From Hymenobacter jeollabukensis (lineage in GTDB: Bacteria; Bacteroidota; Bacteroidia; Cytophagales; Hymenobacteraceae): a DNA stretch of 64,000 bases. Shown here in pieces: positions 7,465 to 15,799 of this stretch (positions are counted from its first letter, which is position 1; every line of letters begins with the position of its first letter). Location of the stretch: contig NZ_VAJM01000002.1 of NCBI RefSeq assembly GCF_005771675.1, positions 682,001 through 746,000 on the forward strand, in the 5' to 3' direction. The notes below the pieces were generated by a model. That model was not told the DNA's origin and ran no database searches. It saw only the letters and a list, made by a program, of their open reading frames with translations. The position numbers and the translations under genes were made by a program.

Positions 7465-8976
7465 CTAGCGGGCGGCTCGTTTGTCCTGGGTGGCCACGCC
7501 ACCGGTTGATTTCGAGGCGGCTTTCAGCTTGGGCTTGGCCAGCACCGGCGCTTTGGCGTCCGGCGCCGCAGGTGGCAGGGTGCTGTGCTGGGCCACCCAG
7601 CCGTGGATCAGGGCCAGGGCCTTGGGCGAAAACGTGGGCTGCACCTGCCCGTTCACCAGCGGCCAGTCGGTGGCCGATGACTGGAACCAGTGGTTGACGC
7701 CGGTCAGCTTGTGGATTTGCACCCGGCGGTTGCCGCTGGCCTTGAGGCCTTTTTGCAGCGTCGGCAGGTTTTTGTTGGCCGCCACCAGCAGGTCGGCGGC
7801 GCCGTTGAGGGCCAGCACCGGGCACTTCACCTGATTCAGCTTGGTCTGCGGGTCGAAGTCGATGAAATAGCGGTACCAGGGCGAGGTCAGCTGGTAGGCG
7901 CGGGCCTGCACCATCGTAAAGTCGATGTCGGCGTTGGACATACGCAGCATGGCCGCCACCTTGGCCCGGGCCAGGTCGTTGTTGGGCGTCTGGCGAATGA
8001 TGCCCAGCATCTGCTCGTGCAGCTGCAGGGCCGAGGTTACCTGCTGGGTGTTGGCCCCGATCAGGCGCATGATTTCCACCTGCTGCCGCTTCAGCACCTC
8101 CGGCCCCGACAGCCCGTAGCCCGCCAGGGACACCACGTAGTCGGGCGCGTTCCGGTCGGCGGCGGCCAGCAGGGCCACGTTGGCCCCTTCGCCGTGGCCC
8201 ACCATGCCCACCTGGGTTTTGTTGATTTTGTAGTGCGCCCGCAGAAAACCCATGGCCGCCTGCGCGTCCGACACTAGGTCGGCCGTGGTGGCCTGCTTGT
8301 AGTTGCCGGTCGATTTGCCCACGCCCCGGTCGTCGTAGCGGAGCACGGCCACGCCGCGCCGGGTGAGGTAGTCGGCCAGGATGTGAAACATGCGGTAGTT
8401 GTCCACCGCCACGTTGCGGTCCTGCGGCCCCGAGTCCGAAATCAGCACCACGGCCGGGAAGGGACCCTTGCCCTGGGGCATGGTCAGCGTGCCGGTCAGG
8501 CGCAGCTTGGCCACCTTGTTGGGCACCACCACCTCTTCCTCGCGGTAGGGCAGGGCCGGCTTGAAGGTCGCCGCGTTGATAACCGTGCCCGTGGTGCGCT
8601 CCAGCACCAGCGGCCCCGTCAGGGCCGGCTGCGTCCAGGTGCCGCTGATGCGCTTGCCGTCGGCCGCGAGCTTGCCCACGAATTTACTGGCCGCCTCCTC
8701 GATGCGCATGGTCACGTCGCTGCCCTTCAGCTCAATCTTCACCGGCATGCGGCTGATTTTCTGCTTGGGCACGTCGAGGGTGGCGTACAGGGTGCCGTTG
8801 CTGAGCGGCACGATGGTAATGACCATTTCCCAGGCCCCGCTGGGCACCTTCAACGAGCCGCGCCATTGCCCGCCCAGGGGCGAGTCGGCCGCGCCGGGCT
8901 TCGGGCCGGCCGTAGCGCCTACAGCCACCAATAACAACAGCCCCAGAAGCTGGAAATGACGTAAAAAAATCCTCAT
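7465..8976 (-). CDS. secreted alpha/beta-hydrolase paralogue lacking the catalytic serine
   Basis: The product has 503 residues with signal peptide MRIFLRHFQLLGLLLLVAVG. It shares the architecture of the neighbouring 5697-7106 product (VVLISDSGPQDRN oxyanion loop; FDPQTKLNQVKCPVLALNGA near the acid). The nucleophile elbow reads GHGEG instead of GHSEG: the codon at 8191-8193 is GGC (Gly) where the paralogue has AGC (Ser). The acid (NGAADLLV) and His (GVNHWFQ) are kept. The C-terminus has an extra Lys/Ala-rich tail of about 40 residues. Without the serine, ordinary hydrolase chemistry is unlikely, so it may be a binding or scaffold pseudoenzyme. Confidence 0.87.
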   Translation of the reverse strand: MRIFLRHFQLLGLLLLVAVGATAGPKPGAADSPLGGQWRGSLKVPSGAWEMVITIVPLSNGTLYATLDVPKQKISRMPVKIELKGSDVTMRIEEAASKFVGKLAADGKRISGTWTQPALTGPLVLERTTGTVINAATFKPALPYREEEVVVPNKVAKLRLTGTLTMPQGKGPFPAVVLISDSGPQDRNVAVDNYRMFHILADYLTRRGVAVLRYDDRGVGKSTGNYKQATTADLVSDAQAAMGFLRAHYKINKTQVGMVGHGEGANVALLAAADRNAPDYVVSLAGYGLSGPEVLKRQQVEIMRLIGANTQQVTSALQLHEQMLGIIRQTPNNDLARAKVAAMLRMSNADIDFTMVQARAYQLTSPWYRYFIDFDPQTKLNQVKCPVLALNGAADLLVAANKNLPTLQKGLKASGNRRVQIHKLTGVNHWFQSSATDWPLVNGQVQPTFSPKALALIHGWVAQHSTLPPAAPDAKAPVLAKPKLKAASKSTGGVATQDKRAAR

Positions 8977-9119
8977 AAAGTGAAAAAAGAAACCGACAAG
9001 GTGGAAGAATTACGGTGCCTTATTCCGGCAAAATACCAAAATTAAGCAATGTCGGCCATGCCCCTACGCTCCCCGCCACAGAAAGTTGAGGAAACCCACC
9101 GGCGAAGCCGTCCGGGCCC

Positions 9120-9158
9120 AAAAAAGCCCCGGTCCCGCGCCAGCGGAACCGGGGCTTT
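9120..9158 (-). terminator. rho-independent terminator of the 9184-9879 gene
   Basis: A 16-bp near-perfect stem (arms 9123-9138 and 9143-9158, AAAGCCCCGGT core) has a run of A at 9120-9125. On the minus strand this gives a GC stem followed by U residues, 26 bases after the stop codon. Confidence 0.8.
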
Positions 9159-9183
9159 GGCGCCTCCGAACGGCGGCCCGCGC

Positions 9184-9879
9184 CTAGCCCGCCACCGCGG
9201 CCCGCGGCGCCACCGGCGCGGCGGCCGGCGTCGGGTCCACCACGTACTCGCCGGCCTTGGTCGCGTCGCTCAGCTTCCAGCACGAGTCGCCGGCCGCGCA
9301 CAGCTGCACCAGCTGCCGGTACAGCCCGTTCGCGAACAGGATGCGGGCCCGCGTGGCCCCGCTGCGGGTACTCTCGGCCTCCTTGCGGTCGGCCAGGCTA
9401 TCCACGAAGGCCGCGTTCTGCGTGTCCACGTCGTCGAGTAGCGCCGCCGTCAGCCCCTGCTCCTGGTACTCCTCCAGGTATTTGCGCCCCTGCTTCACCA
9501 GCATCGTAGCCGCCAGGTGCAGCTTGGCGTCGCTCACGCTCGATACATCCGACACGCCAAACCGCTTGTACCGGGCCGAGCGCACGTCGTCTTTTAGACT
9601 GATAATGCTGGTCACGGCCTGCACCGTCGTTTCCAGCGCCACGCGCACGGCTTCCTTGTCCTGCGTCACGGCGGCGCCTTCCTGCTTCAGCACGGTATCT
9701 GGCTCCATGTCGCCGAACTCCGCCGTGTCGGTTTTAAACTTCTGAATGCGCTGGGCCGTCACGCCGCGCTTGGCCAAGTCGGCCGCGTCGCGGTCCAGGG
9801 CAATGTGCAAATCCAGGCACCGCTGCCATAAGTCAGCCTGGGTAAAGGGATACTCGGCCACAGGGTCTTTGTCCTGCAT
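9184..9879 (-). CDS. hypothetical alpha-helical protein, 231 aa
   Basis: I do not recognise this protein. It starts MQDKDPVAEYPFTQADLWQR at the ATG at 9879. The body is predominantly helical with many charged residues, has no signal peptide or membrane segment, and ends in an Ala/Pro-rich tail (DPTPAAAPVAPRAAVAG). One CAAGDSCW motif near residue 205 holds its only two cysteines. It is a single-gene unit with its own terminator. Codon use matches the neighbouring high-GC genes, so I consider it a real gene. Confidence 0.75.
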   Translation of the reverse strand: MQDKDPVAEYPFTQADLWQRCLDLHIALDRDAADLAKRGVTAQRIQKFKTDTAEFGDMEPDTVLKQEGAAVTQDKEAVRVALETTVQAVTSIISLKDDVRSARYKRFGVSDVSSVSDAKLHLAATMLVKQGRKYLEEYQEQGLTAALLDDVDTQNAAFVDSLADRKEAESTRSGATRARILFANGLYRQLVQLCAAGDSCWKLSDATKAGEYVVDPTPAAAPVAPRAAVAG

Positions 9880-9983
9880 GGGAATAGGGAGTTAAGAGGT
9901 GAAACAATAGCCGCACAGCCGCCACATCGGTAACCGACGGCCCACCCAAGCTAGCGGTTACGCCGGAGCTTTCCTAGCCCTTA

Positions 9984-10313
9984 ATGGTCAGTCATCCCGC
10001 CCCGTCCGAAGCCTTTCCCGGCGCGACCCAGGAAGCCCCCGGCCCGACCAAAAAACCTCCCGGCGCGACCAATGAAGTGCCCGGCACGACCCAAGAACTC
10101 CCCGGCCTCCTCGAAGTACTTCCCGGCCCAAACGAAGCTCTTCCCGGTGCGACCGAAGCAGTTACCGGAGATGGTTCCGGTGCTTCGGGCGGTCCGGGTG
10201 GGGCTTCGGAGCCGGCGGATACCTCTCACGTCTTGACCGCTGCTGTTTCGGTAGCGGCAACGGCGGCTTCGGGCGGGGCGGGTGGGGAGCTGGGCGTGCG
10301 GGGTGGGGAATAA
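9984..10313 (+). CDS. possible repeat protein encoded by the 21-bp minisatellite
   Basis: This 109-residue frame starts at ATG 9984 and spans the tandem repeat at 10017-10163. It yields heptapeptides such as PGATQEA, PGATNEV and PGTTQEL. The opposite strand is also open (9981-10229, heptads of type FLGRAGR), so openness alone is weak evidence: a 21-bp unit without stops stays open in every copy. No flanking domain, signal peptide or family match is visible. It may be non-coding. Confidence 0.22.
   Translation: MVSHPAPSEAFPGATQEAPGPTKKPPGATNEVPGTTQELPGLLEVLPGPNEALPGATEAVTGDGSGASGGPGGASEPADTSHVLTAAVSVAATAASGGAGGELGVRGGE
10017..10163. repeat. 21-bp tandem repeat, about seven copies
   Basis: Seven degenerate units begin CCCGGCGCGACC or close variants at 10017, 10038, 10059, 10080, 10101, 10122 and 10143. 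The period is exactly 21 bases, so any frame is preserved as a heptad. Copies differ mainly in their last nine bases. Confidence 0.85.
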
Positions 10314-10376
10314 AAGACCGTGCCGTCTGGTTGAACGCGGGCGGCGCGGGGTTGACGGGGGGGCGGAACGCGGCAG

Positions 10377-11207
10377 CTACGGCGTCAGAATCGGACCGTA
10401 GCCGTTGCTGCCCGGGTCGTCGGCGCGCGGCGGCCAGCCCTGGGACGTCTGGATAAAGTCCTCGTACAACGGAATGCGGCGGCCGAAGCTGGTGGCCAAG
10501 GCCTGCTCATAGATGCGGGAAAACTCGGGCACCCGTTCATACCACTCCTGGTCTTCCTCATCAAAATAAGACTCGTAAGACTCGGGGGGCATGTCTAGGT
10601 ACTGGCCGAACTCATAGAGCAGGTAGTGCCGCAGATTCCAACAGTACACGATAATGTCGGCACCCCACATCATCGACAGCACCGGGTTGCCCGCCTCTAG
10701 CGGTTCACTAACCACGTAGCGGTGTATGTGGATGGGTAGTAGCGCCGGGGCCTGGGCAAACCGCTCGTTGAAGGCCGCCAGCTGCTGTTCCGCCGTTGCC
10801 GGCTTGGGGCCCCATACCGGCATCCATTTGGTGTGCAAATCCTCGTAGGGGTTGCCCAGCCGCCGCCGGATTTCCTCCTCCTGCGTCAGCCAGTTGTAGC
10901 ACAAGCGTTCTGCCACAGGCCCGCCTTCGTCCCAGGAATCCGGGGGGATGATGTGCGTGTACGGCTGGTCGAGGGTGTGCAGAACGCGCAGGAACTCCCG
11001 GTGGTCAGGCGTAAACCGGACGTTGTAGCGGGCTTCCACGGCGTCGATTTCGGCCTCTGATAGCCCAATCCAGTGAATGCCCGCGGGCCATTCAGTGAAA
11101 CGCCCCCCCCACATTTCTTCTACCCGCGGATTCTGCCGCCAGAAGGTTTCCGTGCGTTCTTTAAACCAATACAAAAACTCGGTCAGATTTTCGGGAATCT
11201 GGAACAT
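10377..11207 (-). CDS. SMI1/KNR4 (SUKH)-like protein
   Basis: The product has 276 residues, starting MFQIPENLTEFLYWFKERTE at ATG 11207 rather than the TTG at 11222. The pattern GLSEAEIDAVEARYNVRFTP followed by DHREFLRVLHTLDQPY is typical of the SMI1/KNR4 (SUKH) fold, whose bacterial members include immunity proteins against polymorphic toxins. The central part contains HRYVVSEPLEAGNPVLSMMW, a second typical SUKH segment. No cognate toxin gene is next to it; uvrA lies on the other side of a 140-base divergent gap. The immunity role is therefore only a family-level possibility. Confidence 0.65.
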   Translation of the reverse strand: MFQIPENLTEFLYWFKERTETFWRQNPRVEEMWGGRFTEWPAGIHWIGLSEAEIDAVEARYNVRFTPDHREFLRVLHTLDQPYTHIIPPDSWDEGGPVAERLCYNWLTQEEEIRRRLGNPYEDLHTKWMPVWGPKPATAEQQLAAFNERFAQAPALLPIHIHRYVVSEPLEAGNPVLSMMWGADIIVYCWNLRHYLLYEFGQYLDMPPESYESYFDEEDQEWYERVPEFSRIYEQALATSFGRRIPLYEDFIQTSQGWPPRADDPGSNGYGPILTP

Positions 11208-11347
11208 AAAGCGGGGTAGCAACTAACGCTGCTAAAGTAACCAGCTCTACCCAAACCACCCCGCCCCTGCGTACCTTCGCCGACCCGTCCCGCGGCTAAT
11301 CACGTTAGCCGAAACCTTAGCGGTGGGAAACGGTGTTAGAGGAACCT

Positions 11348-14248
11348 ATGGCCCAGGAGAACCTGCAAGTCGCCGCCCCGGCGGACGACCCGATTGATCA
11401 GCTCGATCCGCGCGAGTACATCATCATCAAGAACGCGCGGGTACACAACCTCAAGAACCTGAGCGTGGCTTTTCCGCGCAACAAGTTCATCGTCGTCACG
11501 GGCCTGTCGGGCTCGGGCAAGTCATCCTTGGCGTTCGACACGCTTTACGCCGAGGGGCAGCGCATGTACGTGGAGAGCCTCTCCTCGTACGCCCGCCAGT
11601 TCCTGGGGCGCATGGACAAGCCCGACGTGGACTACATCCGCGGCATCTCGCCGGCCATTGCCATCGAGCAGAAGGTAACGGTGCGCAACAACCGCTCGAC
11701 GGTGGGCACCAGCACCGAGATATACGACTACCTCAAGCTGTTTTTCGCCCGCGTGGGGCGCACTTACTCGCCCGTATCGGGCCTTGAAGTGCGCAAGGAC
11801 CAGGTGGCCGACGTGGTGGACTACCTCATGGGCCTGCCCGAGGGCACCCGCGTGATGGTGCTGGCCCCGTTGCTGCCTTCGGAAGACGGCCGCCCGCTGC
11901 GCAAGGAGCTGGATCTGCTGCTGCAGAAGGGTTACGCCCGCGTCATCATCAATGGCGAAATGGCCTTCATCGAAGACCTGCTGGCCGAGGGGAAACCGGA
12001 GCCGGTAGGGGAGGTGCAGATCATGATTGACCGCGCCGTGATTCAGCCCGGCGACGAGGATTTGCAGTTCCGCCTCTCCGACTCGGTGCAGACGGCCTTT
12101 TTCGAAGGCCACGGTACCTGTTTGGTTGTCAGGAGCGGGTTGTCAGTTGCCAGTGTAGGCGACAACCAGAACGGCCTGGCAACTGACAACTCACAACTGA
12201 CAACTGAAACCCGCACGTTTTCGGACCGCTTCGAGCTGGACGGCATCACGTTCGAGGAGCCGAGCGTCAACTTCTTCACCTTCAACAACCCCTACGGCGC
12301 CTGCCAGCGCTGCGAGGGGTTCGGCTCGGTGCTCGGCATCGACCCGGACCTGGTGATACCGGACAAAACGCTGACCGTGTACGAGGGGGCCGTGGCGCCC
12401 TGGCGCACCGAGAAACAGAGCGAGTGGCTGAAGCCGCTGCTGAAAAACGGCATCCGCTTCGATTTCCCCATTCACCGGCCCTACAACGAGCTGACCGAGG
12501 CCGAGCAGCGCCTGCTCTGGGAGGGCAACAAGTACTTCCAGGGCCTGAACGACTACTTCGACTGGGTGCAGGAGCAGACGCACAAGATTCAGTACCGCGT
12601 GCTGCTCTCGCGCTACCGCGGCCGCACCGTGTGCCCCGACTGCCGCGGCACCCGCCTGCGCAAGGACGCGCAGTACGTGAAAGTGAACGGCCGCAGCATC
12701 AGCGACATCGTGCTCATGCCGATTTCGGACGCGCTCAGCTTCTTCGACAACCTCTCGCTGACCGAGCACGAGCGGGGCGTATCGGACCGGCTGGTGACGG
12801 AAATCCACAACCGCCTGAGCTACCTGGTGCGCGTGGGCCTGGGCTACTTGACGCTGAACCGCCTTTCGAACACGCTCTCAGGCGGGGAGTCGCAGCGGAT
12901 TCAGCTGGCTACCTCGCTGGGCTCGGCGCTGGTGGGCTCGATGTACGTGCTCGATGAGCCGAGCATCGGGCTGCACCCCAAGGACGCGGAGCAGCTGATC
13001 GGGGTGCTGCGCTCCTTGCAGCAGCTGGGCAACACCGTGGTGGTGGTGGAGCACGAGGAGAAGATGATGGAGGTGGCCGACCAGATCATCGACATCGGGC
13101 CGGAGGCCGGCTCGGGCGGCGGTAACCTGATGTTCCAGGGCACCTACCAGGAAATCCTGCGGGACGAGACGACCTACACCGGGCAGTACCTCAGCGGCAA
13201 GCGCGAGGTGCCGGTGCCTGCGGTGCGCCGGCCCTGGCGCAACGCGCTGGAGGTCGTCGGGGCGCGCGAAAACAACCTGAAGAACCTCACGGTGAAGTTT
13301 CCGCTGGGCGTGATGACGGTGGTAACAGGCGTGTCGGGCTCGGGCAAATCGACCCTCGTGAAGCGCATTCTATACCCGGCGCTGGCCCGGCAGCTGGGCG
13401 GCACGTCGTCGGAAAGCATCGGCAAGTTCGACAAGTTGGGCGGCGACCTGACGGCCGTGTCGCACGTGGAATTCGTGGACCAGAACCCCATCGGCAAGAG
13501 CAGCCGCTCGAACCCGGTAACCTACGTGAAGGCCTACGACGCCATCCGCACGCTCTTTGCCGACCAACCGCTGGCCAAGGCCCGGGGCTTCAAACCCTCG
13601 CACTTCTCCTTCAACATCGAAGGCGGGCGCTGCGAGGTGTGCCAGGGCGAGGGGCAGGTGAAGATTGAGATGCAGTTCATGGCCGACATCTACCTGACCT
13701 GCGAGGCCTGCGGCGGGCGCAAGTTCAAGCAGGACATCCTCGACGTGAAGTACCAGGACAAGAGCATCGACGAGGTGCTGGAGCTGACGGTGGAAGACTC
13801 GCTGGACTTCTTCGCCAACCAGCCCAAGGTGGCCGAGCGCCTGCGGCCCCTCAACGACGTGGGCCTGGGCTACATCCGCCTGGGGCAGTCGGCCAATACG
13901 CTGTCGGGCGGGGAGGCGCAGCGGGTGAAGCTGGCCTCGTTCCTCACGAAGGGCAACACCCTGCAGAGCGACAAAATCCTGTTCGTGTTCGACGAGCCGA
14001 GCACCGGCCTGCACTTCCACGACATCAACAAGCTGCTCACGGCCCTGAACGCGCTGGTGGAGCAGGGCAACTCGGTGCTTATCATCGAGCACAACATGGA
14101 CATCGTGAAGGCCGCCGACTGGCTGATTGACCTCGGACCCGAGGGCGGCATCAACGGCGGGCACCTGCTGTTCGAGGGTACGCCGGAGCAGTTTGTGAAG
14201 CTCAAGGACACGAACCACACCGCCCGCTTCCTGGCCGAAAAGCTGTAG
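11348..14248 (+). CDS. uvrA: UvrABC excinuclease ATPase subunit A
   Basis: The product has 966 residues; I chose the ATG at 11348 ([15 protein letters not shown]) over the GTG at 11333. UvrA dimers recognise helix-distorting DNA damage and load UvrB in nucleotide excision repair. Both ABC modules are complete: Walker [10 protein letters not shown] and GVSGSGKST, signatures [12 protein letters not shown] and [13 protein letters not shown], and Walker B aspartates in [11 protein letters not shown] and [11 protein letters not shown]. Zinc-binding Cys pairs appear as [24 protein letters not shown] and CEACGGRK. An extra segment of about 30 residues (about 258-288) is encoded by a palindromic repeat before FSDRFELDG, with the frame preserved. 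Confidence 0.98.
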   Translation: MAQENLQVAAPADDPIDQLDPREYIIIKNARVHNLKNLSVAFPRNKFIVVTGLSGSGKSSLAFDTLYAEGQRMYVESLSSYARQFLGRMDKPDVDYIRGISPAIAIEQKVTVRNNRSTVGTSTEIYDYLKLFFARVGRTYSPVSGLEVRKDQVADVVDYLMGLPEGTRVMVLAPLLPSEDGRPLRKELDLLLQKGYARVIINGEMAFIEDLLAEGKPEPVGEVQIMIDRAVIQPGDEDLQFRLSDSVQTAFFEGHGTCLVVRSGLSVASVGDNQNGLATDNSQLTTETRTFSDRFELDGITFEEPSVNFFTFNNPYGACQRCEGFGSVLGIDPDLVIPDKTLTVYEGAVAPWRTEKQSEWLKPLLKNGIRFDFPIHRPYNELTEAEQRLLWEGNKYFQGLNDYFDWVQEQTHKIQYRVLLSRYRGRTVCPDCRGTRLRKDAQYVKVNGRSISDIVLMPISDALSFFDNLSLTEHERGVSDRLVTEIHNRLSYLVRVGLGYLTLNRLSNTLSGGESQRIQLATSLGSALVGSMYVLDEPSIGLHPKDAEQLIGVLRSLQQLGNTVVVVEHEEKMMEVADQIIDIGPEAGSGGGNLMFQGTYQEILRDETTYTGQYLSGKREVPVPAVRRPWRNALEVVGARENNLKNLTVKFPLGVMTVVTGVSGSGKSTLVKRILYPALARQLGGTSSESIGKFDKLGGDLTAVSHVEFVDQNPIGKSSRSNPVTYVKAYDAIRTLFADQPLAKARGFKPSHFSFNIEGGRCEVCQGEGQVKIEMQFMADIYLTCEACGGRKFKQDILDVKYQDKSIDEVLELTVEDSLDFFANQPKVAERLRPLNDVGLGYIRLGQSANTLSGGEAQRVKLASFLTKGNTLQSDKILFVFDEPSTGLHFHDINKLLTALNALVEQGNSVLIIEHNMDIVKAADWLIDLGPEGGINGGHLLFEGTPEQFVKLKDTNHTARFLAEKL
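12139..12206. repeat. palindromic repeat inserted in frame within uvrA
   Basis: Perfect 15-bp inverted repeat, arms 12139-12153 (GTTGTCAGTTGCCAG) and 12176-12190, followed by another ACAACTGACAACTG copy at 12193-12206. The block is AT-richer than the rest of uvrA and encodes low-complexity Ser/Thr/Leu residues where UvrA families normally have a short loop. Confidence 0.8.
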
Positions 14249-14270
14249 AAGGCGCGGCACGCAACCCTGG

Positions 14271-14301
14271 CGGGGCACCCAAGCGGGTGCCCCGTTTTTT
14301 T
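14271..14301 (+). terminator. rho-independent terminator of uvrA
   Basis: A 10-bp perfect GC stem (CGGGGCACCC at 14271-14280, complement 14285-14294) with an AAGC loop and seven T residues, 22 bases after the uvrA stop. Confidence 0.92.
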
Positions 14302-14367
14302 GCGCCCTGCCCGCCACCGAAACCCGCTGAAAAGCGGTATCTTCTGGAAGACGAAGGGCTGAGGGCC

Positions 14368-14853
14368 ATGATGCTGCGCGACATTCCCGCTATCCTGATG
14401 CAGTACGACGCGGCGGCGGCGCTGGTGCGCGCGGCGTGGCGGCGCGGCTGCCCGCTGGCCGACTTCGTGCCCTCGCTCACGCGGCTGGTGGCGTTCAGCT
14501 GCCAGCACCCGGTGCGCTACTGGCTGATGAACATAGACCAGCTGCCGCCGATGGGGCCCGTGGAGCAGGCCTGGATCATGGAAAGCTGGTTTCCGGCCAT
14601 GGCCGCCACCTCGGTGCAGCACCTGGCGCTGGTGCTGCCGAATGATCTGCACAACCACATGGTGGCTACGGCGCCGATATTCAACCCGCCCACGGCCATG
14701 ACCTTCGAGCTGCACTTCTTCCCCGACGACGCCACCGCCTTCGACTGGCTGCTGGAGCACGACCCGCGCCGCCGCGAGCTGTGGCAGGAGTGGGAAGACG
14801 AGCTGGCCCGCCTGCACCGCGACGCCCCCGACTGCGCCGACGCCTACAGCTAG
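14368..14853 (+). CDS. hypothetical protein, 161 aa
   Basis: The frame is open from 14287, but that part overlaps the uvrA terminator, so I start at the ATG pair 14368/14371 (MMLRDIPAILMQYD). The order of helices and strands (RYWLMNIDQLPPMGPVEQAW, then AATSVQHLALVLPND, then MTFELHFFPDDATAFDWLLE) resembles the small STAS/SpoIIAA-like domains of Bacteroidota, in which a strand and a helix frame a regulatory loop. This is a resemblance, not a firm assignment. No signal peptide or membrane segment is present. The DUF2251 gene follows after 88 bases on the same strand. Confidence 0.65.
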   Translation: MMLRDIPAILMQYDAAAALVRAAWRRGCPLADFVPSLTRLVAFSCQHPVRYWLMNIDQLPPMGPVEQAWIMESWFPAMAATSVQHLALVLPNDLHNHMVATAPIFNPPTAMTFELHFFPDDATAFDWLLEHDPRRRELWQEWEDELARLHRDAPDCADAYS

Positions 14854-14941
14854 CCCGCCGCCAGCCCGGCCGGACGGCCCCGGCGCCGCATTATCCGTAG
14901 GGGTAACGGGCTGCGCCGTTGCGACCCACCATTGCCACGCC

Positions 14942-15355
14942 ATGAGTGCCACCACGGAAGCACAGTTTCTGATCGGGCAGCCCGCGCCGGGTGCCGAAAA
15001 CTACCTGCTGAGCAGCACCGCCGCGCACGGCGGCTACGAACTGATGTTCGAAGATGACGGCACCACCGGCTACGTCTACGCCATCGGGACCAAGCCCGGC
15101 CCGGAGCTGCTTGACGCGCTGCACATCTACAACGTGGCCGACATTGCCGACCGGCACCTGCCCGTCACGGCCAACGTCATCTGGAACGAAACCGAGGACG
15201 CCGCGGGCTTCGTGCTCAACGGCTACTGCCATGCCCTTTACGACTTCCGCCAGCAGGCCGGCTTTTGCCGCACCGGTTTCCCGCCGCCCCGCCAGTTGCA
15301 GCCCACCCCCCGCGAGCTGACGGATGAGCTGGTGGACCAGTATTTTGCGGCCTAG
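14942..15355 (+). CDS. DUF2251 family protein
   Basis: The product has 137 residues, ATG at 14942. It carries the DUF2251 pattern: YELMFEDDGTTGYVYAIG, then LLDALHIYNVADIADRHLP, then VLNGYCHALYDFRQQAGFCR. Members are small cytosolic proteins of unknown function. It is preceded by an unrelated small gene and followed by a hairpin at 15576, so it may be the last gene of a two-gene unit. Function cannot be inferred from context. Confidence 0.8.
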   Translation: MSATTEAQFLIGQPAPGAENYLLSSTAAHGGYELMFEDDGTTGYVYAIGTKPGPELLDALHIYNVADIADRHLPVTANVIWNETEDAAGFVLNGYCHALYDFRQQAGFCRTGFPPPRQLQPTPRELTDELVDQYFAA

Positions 15356-15575
15356 CCGAGCAGATGGCTCCATCTGCATATTGGCCATCTGATTGTTGAG
15401 AAGCATAGTACTGGCTCACAGCTAGACCGAAAGCGGCAAGGGCCTGTTGCACAGAGGTGGACTGCTGTTGCGCAAGAACCAACGTCTTAAAGCTGCCAAG
15501 TGCAACCTGCGGCCGTCAGTTCATGCTGTTCTATTGGGAGCGGTCGACGGGCTGAAATTGCGGGTTGGGTAAAGA

Positions 15576-15607
15576 AAAACCCCGCCTGCATGGTGCAGGC
15601 GGGGTTT
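15576..15607. terminator. bidirectional hairpin terminator
   Basis: A stem of AACCCCGCCTGCA and its complement around a TGG loop, with A residues before and T residues after, so it can act on either strand. A second small inverted repeat (GTGATTCC / GGAATCAC) follows at about 15611-15630. Confidence 0.8.
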
Positions 15608-15732
15608 TCGGTGATTCCGCTGGAATCACTGAATATTATACATCACCTTGCAAAAAACCTTCGTTTTTGTACCTAAAAGCAGGTTTTCACACCCGCTACT
15701 TACTCGCTCTTACACCCATATTATGGAATTTA

Positions 15733-15774
15733 CATACCCACTTGCATACCCACTTTACAGATTTGCTACCTTTG
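15733..15774 (+). promoter_or_regulatory. integrase promoter with 11-bp direct repeats
   Basis: Two copies of CATACCCACTT start at 15733 and 15745 (12-base period). A Bacteroidota-type -7 box TACCTTTG is at 15767-15774, with a TTG at 15742-15744, 22 bases upstream. The ATG of the integrase is 26 bases after the -7 box. The repeats overlap the -33 region, so they could be an operator or integrase arm site. Confidence 0.55.
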
Positions 15775-15799
15775 GGCAGCCCCCTCTCCTCCCCTCTTT

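Noticed and set aside
9981-10229. Minus-strand frame over the 21-bp repeat as a gene
   Set aside because: Equally open as the plus strand. No start context or family; I keep only the repeat and a low-confidence plus-strand call.
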